In this document: in pieces, positions 1 to 8,947 of the stretch
How positions within the stretch are numbered: the first letter of the stretch is position 1
Layout of the letters: each line of letters opens with the position of its first letter
NCBI RefSeq assembly: GCF_005281475.1
Contig: NZ_CP040106.1
Coordinates: 935,501-999,500, forward strand
Direction: 5' to 3'
DNA length: 64,000 nt
Source: Echinicola rosea
GTDB lineage: Bacteria > Bacteroidota > Bacteroidia > Cytophagales > Cyclobacteriaceae
Notes under the pieces: model-generated
What the model was told of the DNA's origin: nothing
Seen by the model: the letters and a program-made list of their open reading frames with translations, nothing else
Database searches by the model: none
Program-made: the position numbers and the translations under genes

Positions 1-1207
1 TCAGCAGCTGGATGATGGTGGATTTTCCAGCACCGGAATGACCAGCCAAGGCGATTTTTTCGCCAGACTTAATGGATAAGTTGACATGCTTCAGTACATC
101 CGCTTCGGGTCTAGTGGGGTAATTAAAGCTGACATCATTGAAAGCAACGTCACCTTTGATCGGCACTTCATGGTAATCTGCCAGAGATTCCTCCGGTGTT
201 TCGTCCAGGATTTCGAGGACACGCTCTGATGAGCCGATGGCTTTTTGTACTTGGCCATAAATATCTCCCAGTCCCGCTATCGAACCACCAATGAAGGTAG
301 TATATAGTACAAAGGAAACCAGGTCACCAATGCTCATGGCACCTGTACTCACCATCATGGCACCATACCACATGACCGCCACGATGCCACCAAAAAGTGC
401 AAAGATGATAAAGGAAATAAACGCTCCCCTAAAGCCTGCTGCTTTTAGGGCTATTTTAACAACTCTGTTAAGCCCTTTTTCGTATCGCGCAGATTCATAG
501 ACTTCGCCGGCAAAGGATTTTACGGTGCTGATGGATTGTAGGGTTTCTTCTACGATGACATTGGCTGAAGCCAGTTCATCTTGGGTTTCTTTGGAGAGTT
601 TTCGGATAAATTTACCAAAAACCATGGCGATGATCACCAAAACCGGAAAAGTGGCCAGCATAAACAGCGTCAGCCGTGGAGTGGTCACAAAAAGGAAAAC
701 AGTCCCAGCCAGCAAGGTAATGATCTGCCTGAAAAGCTCCGCCAAGGTGACAGAAAATGTATCCTGTAGCAAGCTGACATCCGAAGTGATCCGGCTGATC
801 AGCTCTCCTGTACGGCGCTTGTCAAAGAAACTCATCGGCAGGTGCACTAATCTTCCGTAAAGCGAAAGCCGAATATCGCGCATGGACCGTTCACTTACCA
901 AAGCAAATAACCAGACCCTGAAAAAAGAAAATACACTCTGCACGAATAGAATACCGACAAGCACCAAGGCGATGGTGTTGATATTCGAAAACATCCATTC
1001 CTTGCCCTGCGCCACGTCGATAAGCTTACCGGCGACATAAGGAAAGGCCAAGAGTGTTAGGCTCGAAAACAACAGGAAGATCAACCCTAACGTAAAAATC
1101 CCTTTGTAGGGCAAAACAAAATTAAAAATGCCAATCAGCTTACTGAGGTTTTTCTTGTTCAGCTTCCTCTTTTCGTGTTCTTCCAGTGCTTTTTTCTTTT
1201 TTGCCAT
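1..1207 (-). CDS. ABC exporter, MsbA/multidrug type (3' end outside window)
   Basis: ATP-driven exporter with fused membrane and nucleotide-binding domains, probably moving lipid or drug-like substrates across the inner membrane as a homodimer. About 402 N-terminal residues are visible. They comprise a lysine-rich start (MAKKKKALEE), an ABC-type transmembrane domain over roughly residues 25-310, then the start of the ATPase domain with Walker A GHSGAGKS near the window edge. The Walker B and signature motifs lie outside the window. The ATG at 1207 is the first in frame and fits the family. There is no N-terminal C39 peptidase domain, so it is not a dedicated double-glycine-peptide exporter. 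A small membrane-protein gene lies 123 bp upstream on the same strand. Confidence 0.9.
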   Translation of the reverse strand, partial: MAKKKKALEEHEKRKLNKKNLSKLIGIFNFVLPYKGIFTLGLIFLLFSSLTLLAFPYVAGKLIDVAQGKEWMFSNINTIALVLVGILFVQSVFSFFRVWLFALVSERSMRDIRLSLYGRLVHLPMSFFDKRRTGELISRITSDVSLLQDTFSVTLAELFRQIITLLAGTVFLFVTTPRLTLFMLATFPVLVIIAMVFGKFIRKLSKETQDELASANVIVEETLQSISTVKSFAGEVYESARYEKGLNRVVKIALKAAGFRGAFISFIIFALFGGIVAVMWYGAMMVSTGAMSIGDLVSFVLYTTFIGGSIAGLGDIYGQVQKAIGSSERVLEILDETPEESLADYHEVPIKGDVAFNDVSFNYPTRPEADVLKHVNLSIKSGEKIALAGHSGAGKSTIIQLL

Positions 1208-1330
1208 ATCGGATGGGCTACTTGTTCATTTGCGGCTACAAATGTACAAGATTTGGTTTATAAATGATAACGTTCGCTATATCAATAGAAAATATGGGGC
1301 CAGTCGGTAAATGCTGTTTGTAACTACGGT

Positions 1331-1654
1331 CTATTTCCGCTTTCGGATGAACAATGCACCAATTCTTTTGAAGATTTTTTTCTCCTTCTCCCAAAAGAAT
1401 GAAAACTGGCCAAAGAGAAAGCCATAGGCCAGTAGCATGATCTGGTAAAGTGGCAAGACCAATAGTAGATAAAATACCGTCTTCCAAAATCCCCCTGAGG
1501 ACATGTCCACTCCCAAAAGATCAAAAATTGGTTGTTTGATAAACAGCACCGTAAATCCTGTACAGGCAAATACCAAAAGCACCAACAGGACCTGCCAGAT
1601 GCTCTTGAGTTGCCATTTTTGTTGGAGTCTTTTCAGGAAGCCATTTTCATTCAT
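1331..1654 (-). CDS. Small two-helix membrane protein (DUF6787-like)
   Basis: A 107-residue protein with two hydrophobic segments (about residues 18-45 and 58-85) and a strongly basic C-terminus ending IRKRK. Its WQLKS start and the FGQF..FWEKEKK region resemble a small Bacteroidota family I know as DUF6787, whose function is unknown. It lies upstream of the ABC exporter on the same strand and could share its transcript. The family name is from memory and less certain than the gene itself. Confidence 0.7.
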   Translation of the reverse strand: MNENGFLKRLQQKWQLKSIWQVLLVLLVFACTGFTVLFIKQPIFDLLGVDMSSGGFWKTVFYLLLVLPLYQIMLLAYGFLFGQFSFFWEKEKKIFKRIGALFIRKRK

Positions 1655-1940
1655 GCTACATTCTCTTCATTTGGACAAGGCAAATTATCCATAATTATGT
1701 ATATCTGCAATGAGACCAGTAATCATCGAGGCATTAAATAGATCCTCACAAAAGCCACGGAAATCCCAGAAAAGCCTTGTTTCATTCTGGGTATTCTGTG
1801 CTTTCGGTGAGAAATAAAACCTACTGACAAGAAAGCGTATCATTACATAAAAGGTTCCAACAGCCTATATACGTTCCTCAAATATTGGCAGTTAATCCTT
1901 TTCACTTCTGCCGCGGCCAGGTAATCGCTATAATGCCGCA

Positions 1941-3671
1941 TTAATCTACCCTGAAAATCGGATACCTCATGTGCTCCTTTTCTTTCCAAGGAGAATGTTC
2001 ATACACCCATCTCAATTGGGCAGAACCATCCCTTGCGAAGTCAGTATCGGCAGCCTTTTTCTTTTCCAGCTCTTCCTGCAATCCCGGATTTTGTGCCAGG
2101 TAATCGGCTGCCAAATCTTCAAACACATAGGCAGAATATCCTTCTTTGGACTGAAGGATGGTGTCAAAATAATTCCACGCAAAGTAGCTGTCTTCAGCCT
2201 GAGGCTCCAGCACTTCCATGATGAAGCCATTGACGGACTGGTCCATGGGCACAAGCCAGTCACCGGCGCGAAGGCTTACCTCTTGGGAAGTCTTTCTTAC
2301 CTGAATATTGGAGTGGAGGTAATGGCCTTCATAGGGCTTTTGTAAGGTTTCGAAGTCTGTGATATGGTACGCCGTGACGCGAATGGTAGAGTCAGCCTTC
2401 ACCGTCTTCATATGCACTTGATTTCGCCGTAGATTTTCTACTACCTTTAGCCAACCTTGGGGAATGACGTAATAGTTTGGCTTTTTGATCGAGAGCGAGG
2501 GGGAATAGGTATCGTAAAAATCCACTGCTGCCTCAAAAGGCTTATTGCGGTCATAAAAAAGCCTTGGCTCACCAGAGATCTCACTCGCCTTATGGCCTGA
2601 TTCGTAGCCTAGAAAATCGATTTTCACTGGATTCTCCTTTACAATTTGGTAGTTAAAATCGAAGCTTTCTTGGTTTTTCGCTGCTTCCCGATCTGCTTCC
2701 ACCGCCGTGACAATCTCCTCCCTGTCCCGCTCAAAAACCGTCGTATAAGACTGGAAGAGTTTGTACATACTTTCTACCCGTTGCCGATAGGTTTTGAGCA
2801 TATGCGCTTCTGGTACGTAGCTAATGGTGTGGAAAAGTGAAGCATAGCCGCTGGAATACCGCGGTGAATCCTTAAACTGTGACCATCCGTTTTCGGGTAC
2901 ATCGCCCCAGACATTCACATAAGGCACCAAGGGAGAACCACGCTCTTTCATTTGGCTGAAGAGGCCAGGGGTGAGTTTTTCATACATGTACTTTCCGGCA
3001 GCTCCGCCTAGCATATTATGCTGTGTCTCAATGAAGGTCATGACGTGCTGGTAATCTGCGCCATTGCTGGTGTGGGTATCAATGAAGACGTGCGGCTGCA
3101 GCCACTGAAAAATTTCCTGAAAGCTCTTGGAGTTTTCAGTGTCTGTTTTGATAAAATCCCTGTTCAGGTCATAGTTACGGGCATTTCCCCGAAACCCATG
3201 GGCTTTGGGTCCTTCTTGGTTTACCCGGGTGGTCGAATTTCTATTGAGGTGCCCACCGATGTTATAAACCGGAATCAAGGCCAGCACCATGTCTTCCTCC
3301 CAGTTTTCTTTTCCCTGCAAAATATCCCGGAGGTACATCATGGAAGCATCAATGCCCACAGGCTCACCCGGGTGGATGCCGTTGTTTACAAATACCACCA
3401 GGCGTCCTTCAGCCTGCCAGCTTTCGGGGTCAAAACTTCCCTTTTTGTCCAAGATGACAAGGTGCAAGGGCTTGCCGCTGTCCGTTTTACCCATCTTCTT
3501 CAGCTGAACCTCCGAAAAATCTTCGGCCAATTTTTCATAATAAGCCATCACATCGGCATAGGCAGGAGTGGCTATTCCTCCCGAAGACTCAAATAAGGTG
3601 GTGTACTGCTGCTGAGCAAAGGCGGTAAAAACAAACCCCGCCAAGGTCAGCACTAGTATTAGTTTTTTCAT
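1941..3671 (-). CDS. Secreted M14-family zinc carboxypeptidase
   Basis: A metallopeptidase predicted to remove C-terminal residues from peptides outside the cytoplasm. The 576-residue product starts with a signal peptide (MKKLILVLTLAG..TAFAQ, about residues 1-20). The catalytic domain follows: zinc ligands H100 and E103 in NNGIHPGE, substrate-binding arginines in RNYDLNRD (165-172), and the third zinc ligand H200 in FIDTHTSNG. The last 200 residues form an accessory region of unknown role and show no type IX sorting signal. The gene is monocistronic, with about 270 bp of non-coding sequence downstream. Confidence 0.9.
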   Translation of the reverse strand: MKKLILVLTLAGFVFTAFAQQQYTTLFESSGGIATPAYADVMAYYEKLAEDFSEVQLKKMGKTDSGKPLHLVILDKKGSFDPESWQAEGRLVVFVNNGIHPGEPVGIDASMMYLRDILQGKENWEEDMVLALIPVYNIGGHLNRNSTTRVNQEGPKAHGFRGNARNYDLNRDFIKTDTENSKSFQEIFQWLQPHVFIDTHTSNGADYQHVMTFIETQHNMLGGAAGKYMYEKLTPGLFSQMKERGSPLVPYVNVWGDVPENGWSQFKDSPRYSSGYASLFHTISYVPEAHMLKTYRQRVESMYKLFQSYTTVFERDREEIVTAVEADREAAKNQESFDFNYQIVKENPVKIDFLGYESGHKASEISGEPRLFYDRNKPFEAAVDFYDTYSPSLSIKKPNYYVIPQGWLKVVENLRRNQVHMKTVKADSTIRVTAYHITDFETLQKPYEGHYLHSNIQVRKTSQEVSLRAGDWLVPMDQSVNGFIMEVLEPQAEDSYFAWNYFDTILQSKEGYSAYVFEDLAADYLAQNPGLQEELEKKKAADTDFARDGSAQLRWVYEHSPWKEKEHMRYPIFRVD

Positions 3672-3805
3672 AACGGTTGATTTATATCATGTCAATATCC
3701 AGGCAAGGTAGTCAAAGAATGTTTTAGGAGAAAAGACACTTTTATAAGCACCAGACTTTTTTTACACAACTGGGCAACAGGCTCGTCAAATCACCCCAAT
3801 AACCA

Positions 3806-4315
3806 CTAACACTTGGAGGCTACCTCCTGCAGGGCATTGCTGACCAAGTCATACTCAAATCCTCTGCTGATCAAAAAACGGTGGATTTTGGCCTTTTTCT
3901 TAAAGAGGTCATTCTCTTGGGTGGTCGCCCATTTTTTTTCGGCAAGCCCCAGCAGTTCCTTCCAATACTCATCCGGGTCAATTTCCTTCATGCCCAGCCG
4001 CATGCAATTTGCCGAAAGGCGGTGTTGCTTCAAACCCTGCTCTATCTTCAGCCGCCCCCACTTTTTGAGGTGGAATTTTCCCCTGACGTAGGCCTCCGCA
4101 AAGCGCTCTTCATTGAGGAAATTCTCCGTGATCATCACAGAAATAAGTTCTTCCACCTCATCCTGATAGAGCCCGTAGCTGTATAGTTTGTCCCTCACTT
4201 CCTGCTGGCTCCGCTCTTGGTAGGCACAGAATGCCGCGATTTTCACCTTTGCTTGGCCGAGCGTTAGCGTTTTTTTCTGAGGCTCTTGTGAATAATCTTT
4301 TCTTGGGAAGGACAT
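3806..4315 (-). CDS. recX: RecX-family regulator of RecA
   Basis: RecX binds RecA and limits or modulates its filament on single-stranded DNA. The 169-residue product has the usual length and the all-helical three-repeat layout, with recognisable segments such as AAFCAYQERSQQEV, LYSYGL and FLNEERFAEAYVRGKF. It is divergent from tpiA across a 92 bp gap that contains a perfect hairpin. recA is not in the window. Confidence 0.9.
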   Translation of the reverse strand: MSFPRKDYSQEPQKKTLTLGQAKVKIAAFCAYQERSQQEVRDKLYSYGLYQDEVEELISVMITENFLNEERFAEAYVRGKFHLKKWGRLKIEQGLKQHRLSANCMRLGMKEIDPDEYWKELLGLAEKKWATTQENDLFKKKAKIHRFLISRGFEYDLVSNALQEVASKC

Positions 4316-4341
4316 TTTATGTAATTTTAGCAGCGAAACAT

Positions 4342-4366
4342 CTTTTTGGGCAAATCACCCAAAAAG
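4342..4366. promoter_or_regulatory. Hairpin in the recX/tpiA divergent promoter gap
   Basis: A perfect 9 bp inverted repeat (CTTTTTGGG / CCCAAAAAG) with a 7-nt loop lies between the two divergent starts, 41 bp upstream of the tpiA ATG. It may be an operator or a 5'-UTR stem for tpiA. No protein partner can be assigned from sequence. Confidence 0.35.
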
Positions 4367-4407
4367 TCTTTTCTCATTCAAATATATCAAACCTAACCTA
4401 AATTATC

Positions 4408-5169
4408 ATGCGCAAGAAAATCGTCGCCGGTAACTGGAAAATGAACGGAACGCAGGAAGAAGGCCAAAAGCTGACTTCTGAGATTGTCAATATGGTCAAA
4501 GACGAAAGAATCAGTGATGTCACTGTGGTGCTGAACCCTCCTTTTGTCCACGCTTCCAATGTAAAAAAACTGATCGGTGGAGTAGATAACATCTTCTTGG
4601 GTGGACAAAACTGCTCTGATAAAGCCTCTGGTGCCTACACCGGGGAGACTTCTGCCAGCATCTTGGCGTCTTTTGGAGCCAGCTATGTGATTATCGGTCA
4701 CAGTGAGCGCAGAGAATATTTTGCGGAATCCAACGAGCAACTTACCGAAAAAGTAAAACTGGCCTTGGAAAATGGCCTTACTCCTATCTTCTGCTGCGGC
4801 GAGCCACTTGAAATCAGGGAAGCCGGTACGCATGAAGCATATGTAAAAGATCAGTTAACAGAGAGCCTATTTGGCCTGAGCGAGGAGGACTTTGCCAAAA
4901 TCGTAATCGCTTATGAACCGATCTGGGCGATTGGCACTGGCAAGACAGCTTCTTCTGACCAAGCTCAGGATATGCATGCGGCCATCAGGACGCACTTGGC
5001 CAGCAAATACGGCCAGCAGATCGCTGACGGCACCAGCATCCTTTATGGAGGTAGCTGTAAGCCGGATAATGCCCAAGAGATTTTCGCCAAACCTGACGTA
5101 GATGGTGGATTGATCGGTGGTGCATCCCTTAAATCCAGAGACTTTGTGGACATCATCAAGTCCTTCTAA
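4408..5169 (+). CDS. tpiA: Triosephosphate isomerase
   Basis: Interconverts dihydroxyacetone phosphate and glyceraldehyde 3-phosphate in glycolysis and gluconeogenesis, in the cytoplasm. The 253-residue length is standard. Catalytic residues are visible: N9 and K11 in GNWKMN, the electrophilic H98 in IIGHSERR, and the base E170 in [11 protein letters not shown]. The phosphate-gripping GGS and GLIGGASL loops are at the C-terminus. A strong terminator follows at once, with prmA downstream on the same strand. Confidence 0.98.
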   Translation: MRKKIVAGNWKMNGTQEEGQKLTSEIVNMVKDERISDVTVVLNPPFVHASNVKKLIGGVDNIFLGGQNCSDKASGAYTGETSASILASFGASYVIIGHSERREYFAESNEQLTEKVKLALENGLTPIFCCGEPLEIREAGTHEAYVKDQLTESLFGLSEEDFAKIVIAYEPIWAIGTGKTASSDQAQDMHAAIRTHLASKYGQQIADGTSILYGGSCKPDNAQEIFAKPDVDGGLIGGASLKSRDFVDIIKSF

Positions 5170-5176
5170 GATAAAT

Positions 5177-5205
5177 AGAGGCTGTTTTTATGAAACAGCC
5201 TCTTT
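5177..5205 (+). terminator. Rho-independent terminator after tpiA
   Basis: Inverted repeat AGAGGCTGTTT / AAACAGCCTCT closing a short loop and followed by a T-rich tract, 8 bp after the tpiA stop codon. Confidence 0.85.
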
Positions 5206-5240
5206 CTTCAAGCATTACACCACAAACTTTTCTATAAACG

Positions 5241-6071
5241 ATGGAATACCTCGAGTTTAAAATTTCCTGTTCACAAGAATTTTCGGAAATCCTCATGGCC
5301 GAATTGAGTGAAATCGGCTTTGACTCTTTTTTGGAAACTGACAATGGTGTAGATGCTTATATCCAGGAAGACCTTTTTGATCGGGAGAATTTCCAGGAAG
5401 TAATTGGCCGCTATCAGCAATTGGCCAGCATTTCACTTATCGAAGGCAAAATGCCCAAAGTCAATTGGAATGAGGAATGGGAAAAACACTACGACCCTAT
5501 ATCCATTGGCAATGAAGTATATGTCAGGGCCTCCTTTCATGCACCAAGGGAAGATGTCAACTACGACATCCTGATCAATCCAAAAATGTCCTTCGGTACA
5601 GGCCACCATGCCACCACCTACCTGATGCTTTCCCATCAGCTGGAAGTGCCGCATGAAGGCAAAAGCATGATTGACATTGGCTCTGGAACGGGGATCTTAG
5701 CCATCATGGCCTACAAACTGGGTGCTAAAAATATTGAAGCTTTTGATATCGACAATTGGTGTGTGGAAAACGGTAATGAAAACTTCGAGCTTAACGGCAT
5801 GGATCAAGTGAAAATGGGCCATGGCACCATTCGTGAAGTAAATCCCAAAGGGCCATTTGACATCGTCATGGCCAATATCAACAAAAATGTGCTTTTGGAC
5901 GAAATGGAGGTGTATGTTTCCTTGATGAAACCGGACGCCAAACTTTTTCTTAGTGGTTTTTATGAGCACGACATACCCGATCTCCAGTACCGGGCGGAAT
6001 CCCTTGGCCTTCACCTGAAAGGTCAAAAAGTGAAAGACAATTGGGCGGCGATTGTTTTTGAAAAAAGCTAG
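5241..6071 (+). CDS. prmA: Ribosomal protein L11 methyltransferase
   Basis: SAM-dependent enzyme that methylates ribosomal protein L11. The 276-residue protein has an N-terminal L11-recognition region (about 1-100), the family hallmark FGTGHHATT (118-126), the SAM-binding DIGSGTGILAI (145-155) and an ANINKNVL motif IV. It sits downstream of the tpiA terminator, so it is probably transcribed from its own promoter. Confidence 0.95.
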   Translation: MEYLEFKISCSQEFSEILMAELSEIGFDSFLETDNGVDAYIQEDLFDRENFQEVIGRYQQLASISLIEGKMPKVNWNEEWEKHYDPISIGNEVYVRASFHAPREDVNYDILINPKMSFGTGHHATTYLMLSHQLEVPHEGKSMIDIGSGTGILAIMAYKLGAKNIEAFDIDNWCVENGNENFELNGMDQVKMGHGTIREVNPKGPFDIVMANINKNVLLDEMEVYVSLMKPDAKLFLSGFYEHDIPDLQYRAESLGLHLKGQKVKDNWAAIVFEKS

Positions 6072-6378
6072 TCAAGGAGTGGGGGACGAAAGGCAGCCGA
6101 AGAAAAACCAAGTTGTCCCGCCATCGCCGACACGGAACTGCAGGCTGAGTCTATGATAAGACTCAAGAATATGCCCTAATTTTTCCTTGCTATAATTGAT
6201 CTTGTTGTCCCGCTGTCTCTGACGCGGGATCCTATCAACCGAGTCTTCGAATTCAGACTCAATTTCCATGTCAAAACTTAAACCTTTACCACTTTTAATA
6301 GAAGATAGCATCATTTATAACTTGGGAAACGTTTAGTACTTTTGATGCTGGAATTAAGGTGTAATAAAAAGAAGTACC

Positions 6379-7266
6379 ATGGGCAAAAAAACAGTTTCAC
6401 TCGTGCTTTCAAGTGGTGGTGCCCGAGGATTGGCACATATCGGGGTGATCGAGGCATTGGAGGAGGAGGGCTATACCATCAATGCCATTGCTGGCTGTTC
6501 CATGGGGGCATTGATCGGGGGAATTTATGCCCGCGGTAAGCTTCAGGCATACAAGGATTGGATCTGCCATTTGGATAGGATCGATGTGTTTTCATTAATG
6601 GATTTCACGATTTCCACCCGTGGTTTTATCAAGGGAAATAAAGTTTTCCAAGCGGTGGAAGCACTGGTGGGCGATGAGCTGATCGAAAACCTGCCCATCC
6701 CCTTTGCTTGCAATGCGGTCAACATTTTGTCTGGTGAGGAAGTCACTTTCAGCCAAGGGAGTTTGTTTCAGGCGATTCGTGCCTCCGCAGCAATTCCGAC
6801 GGTTTTTAAGCCCTATATGATCGGTCACGAGGAGTTTGTGGACGGTGCTCTACTGAACCCCATTCCGGTTGATTTGGCCAAGGACTATGAAAGTGATCTG
6901 CTGATCGCTTCCGATGTCAACGCACCCGTTGCCTGCCTGGTCCGAGAGCATCAGGCCCAAAAAGATGGCAAACCACTGATCACCGTACCACAATGGGTCA
7001 CGGAATACCGCACAAAAATGAGCAAATTTTTTCCCCAAGAACGGAAAGAAAAACCCAAAAGCCCTAGCTTCCTGGATCTGATGAACCTATCCTTTGAGAT
7101 GATGCAGGACCGGCTTTCTGATTATATCCTTCAGGCGCATACCGTGGATGCGGTGGTACAAATGTCCAGGAGGCAATGCGGCACCTTTGAATTTTACAGG
7201 GCCAAGGAAATTATCGAAGTGGGCAAAGACCTTACCCATGCCACCCTAAAGCAGCTCGATCCATGA
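6379..7266 (+). CDS. Patatin-like phospholipase
   Basis: Predicted serine lipid acyl hydrolase using a Ser-Asp dyad. In the 295-residue product the oxyanion-hole motif SSGGARG is at 11-17, the nucleophile elbow GCSMG has Ser41, and the DGA motif has Asp155. There is no signal peptide, so it is probably cytoplasmic, like RssA/YchK-type proteins. It overlaps the next methyltransferase gene by 4 bp (ATGA), so the two are co-translated. A TACTTTTG box 35 bp upstream of the ATG resembles the Bacteroidota -7 element. Confidence 0.92.
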   Translation: MGKKTVSLVLSSGGARGLAHIGVIEALEEEGYTINAIAGCSMGALIGGIYARGKLQAYKDWICHLDRIDVFSLMDFTISTRGFIKGNKVFQAVEALVGDELIENLPIPFACNAVNILSGEEVTFSQGSLFQAIRASAAIPTVFKPYMIGHEEFVDGALLNPIPVDLAKDYESDLLIASDVNAPVACLVREHQAQKDGKPLITVPQWVTEYRTKMSKFFPQERKEKPKSPSFLDLMNLSFEMMQDRLSDYILQAHTVDAVVQMSRRQCGTFEFYRAKEIIEVGKDLTHATLKQLDP

Positions 7267-7883
7267 ACATTTCTTCCTTGAATAAATTGTTTGGAAACAT
7301 CGACATTTACCTGTTGGATCAAATTCTAAAAGGCAGGTTCACTAAAAAAATGAGGGTACTCGATGCAGGTTGCGGAGAAGGCCGCAACCTGATCTATTTT
7401 ATACATGAAGGCTTCCAAGTTTTTGGTGTGGACCAAAATCCTTCCGCTATCCAGATGGCACGGGTTTATGCCAGAACCATTGACCGGGAATACGACCCCT
7501 TGCGGTTGCAGGTGGCTCCTGTGGAGGACATGCCTTTTCACCAAGGGGCATTTCAGGCGGTGATCAGTTCGGCTGTTTTACACTTTGCCAGGGATACCGC
7601 CCATTTTTATGCGATGTTTGATGAGATGATGCGTGTTTTGGCGCCTGGAGGCAAATTGTTTTTGCGGATGACCACAGGTTTTGGAGGCATGGAGGCCGCC
7701 AGTGAATCCCTTGGAGAGGGTACTTTCAGGTTGTTGGACGGATCTACGCGCTTTTTGCTAACTGAAAAATTGCTCAAAGAAGTCATGAAGAAGTATCGAT
7801 TAAGGTACTTGGAACCTCCTAAATCCGTTTTGGTTCACGATCTTCGGGCCATGGGCGTATTGATGATGGAGAAGGACGGGTAA
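7263..7883 (+). CDS. Class I SAM-dependent methyltransferase
   Basis: The 206-residue protein has a Rossmann methyltransferase fold: SAM motif VLDAGCGEGRNL (about 32-43), acidic motif II in FGVDQNP, and a post-motif region AVISSAVLHFA typical of the Methyltransf_11/25 group. The substrate cannot be predicted. Its start overlaps the patatin stop by 4 bp, indicating a two-gene operon. Confidence 0.85.
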   Translation: MNISSLNKLFGNIDIYLLDQILKGRFTKKMRVLDAGCGEGRNLIYFIHEGFQVFGVDQNPSAIQMARVYARTIDREYDPLRLQVAPVEDMPFHQGAFQAVISSAVLHFARDTAHFYAMFDEMMRVLAPGGKLFLRMTTGFGGMEAASESLGEGTFRLLDGSTRFLLTEKLLKEVMKKYRLRYLEPPKSVLVHDLRAMGVLMMEKDG

Positions 7884-8076
7884 TATTTAGAAAACCATGG
7901 ATTTCGGATGTTTGGTGGATAGTTCTTCCCATTATGGCCAGTAAAATAAAATTTCCAGAAAAATCCTCCTAAGATCTGCATACATCAACGTAATTTGCGG
8001 TGGAGATGTGACAGGTTTGGCACCGTTGGGTGAACACGGAAAACAATCACATTTACTGAAAAAACATAGCTACCCT

Positions 8077-8691
8077 ATGATGGATTTACAATTTATATTC
8101 GAATTGGTCGGCACCTACTTCTTTGCGGTTTCGGGAGCATTGGCAGTTCATGACCGGGAGCACGATGTGTTTGGGGCCGGCTTTACGGGCTTCATCACGG
8201 CCATCGGTGGGGGCACCTTGCGGGATGTACTATTGGACAGCTATCCATTGGTGTGGATCGCTGACGTTAGTTACTTGTATGCCATTTTTGCGGGGATTCT
8301 TACAGCCATACTATTTTTCAAAATCATGTCTAAGCTCCGAAAGACGCTATTTCTATTTGACACTTTGGGTATAGCCTTGTTTTCGGTATTGGGTGCCGAA
8401 AAGGCCCTTAGCTTAGGCATGAGACCTGAAATCGCAGCCATGATGGGGATGTTTTCGGCCGTAATGGGCGGTGTGATCAGGGACATGCTGTGCAATGCCA
8501 CGCCTATTTTGCTCAAAAAGGAAATTTATGCCACCGCCTGTCTCAGTGGGGCGATATTGGTGATTGTCCTTCAGAACTTGGGCGTAGAACGTAATACTAA
8601 TTTGATTATTTCCTTTCTATTGGTGGTCACCATCCGATTGGTAGCGGTAAGGTTTAAGCTAAGCCTACCGCAGTTGGATTGGAAGAAATAA
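8077..8691 (+). CDS. Trimeric intracellular cation (TRIC)-type channel, UPF0126 family
   Basis: A 204-residue polytopic membrane protein with two internally repeated halves. Each half carries the family glycine-rich motif followed by arginine-aspartate (GGGTLRD and GGVIRD). About seven transmembrane helices are evident. TRIC homologues form potassium-permeable trimeric channels. I place the start at the ATG of MMDLQFIFELVG; a further upstream ATG at 8008 would add 23 residues not typical of the family. Confidence 0.85.
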   Translation: MMDLQFIFELVGTYFFAVSGALAVHDREHDVFGAGFTGFITAIGGGTLRDVLLDSYPLVWIADVSYLYAIFAGILTAILFFKIMSKLRKTLFLFDTLGIALFSVLGAEKALSLGMRPEIAAMMGMFSAVMGGVIRDMLCNATPILLKKEIYATACLSGAILVIVLQNLGVERNTNLIISFLLVVTIRLVAVRFKLSLPQLDWKK

Positions 8692-8705
8692 TTCCAATTT
8701 TCTTA

Positions 8706-8850
8706 GCGCCTTTGTGCCTTAGTGGCGGAATATTAAGGCCACGAAGCCACCAAGTTCTCTTGGAGGGATTCTATGGGGATGTTATGGCCAATCCTTACTC
8801 CTTTGCGCCTTTGCGCCTTAGTGGCTAAAGTTTGAGGCCACGAAGGCGCT
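8706..8850. repeat. Two copies of a palindromic intergenic repeat
   Basis: Two near-identical 46 bp units (8706-8751 and 8805-8850) lie 99 bp apart in the gap between the TRIC and dipeptidase genes. Each begins GCGCCTTTG(T/C)GCCTTAGTGG and ends with the partly complementary (A/G)AGGCCACGAAG, so each can fold. The unit resembles short palindromic repeats common in Bacteroidota intergenic DNA. No coding potential is seen. Confidence 0.7.
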
Positions 8851-8947
8851 ATCCCTCGGCAGAAAATCCTATTCTCCCAATACCATGGAAATCACTGAAG
8901 AAAAGTGTAATTTTAGACATTCGAACGTTCAACCTAAAATCCCAAAT

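Noticed and set aside
1..1207. The ABC exporter as possible exporter of the double-glycine peptide
   Set aside because: Its N-terminus is a short lysine-rich segment leading directly into the membrane domain, without the C39 peptidase needed for leader cleavage, and it is 60 kb from the peptide.
3018..3596. 192-codon plus-strand frame
   Set aside because: Antisense to the M14 carboxypeptidase gene, whose zinc motifs are intact.
4393..4833. 146-codon minus-strand frame
   Set aside because: Antisense to tpiA with no domain features.
6072..6314. 80-codon minus-strand frame between prmA and the patatin gene
   Set aside because: No family resemblance, no signal or motif, and the sequence looks like ordinary intergenic DNA with short inverted segments.
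8700..8860. CRISPR array
   Set aside because: Only two palindromic units and one spacer, no cas genes; better explained as REP-like repeats.
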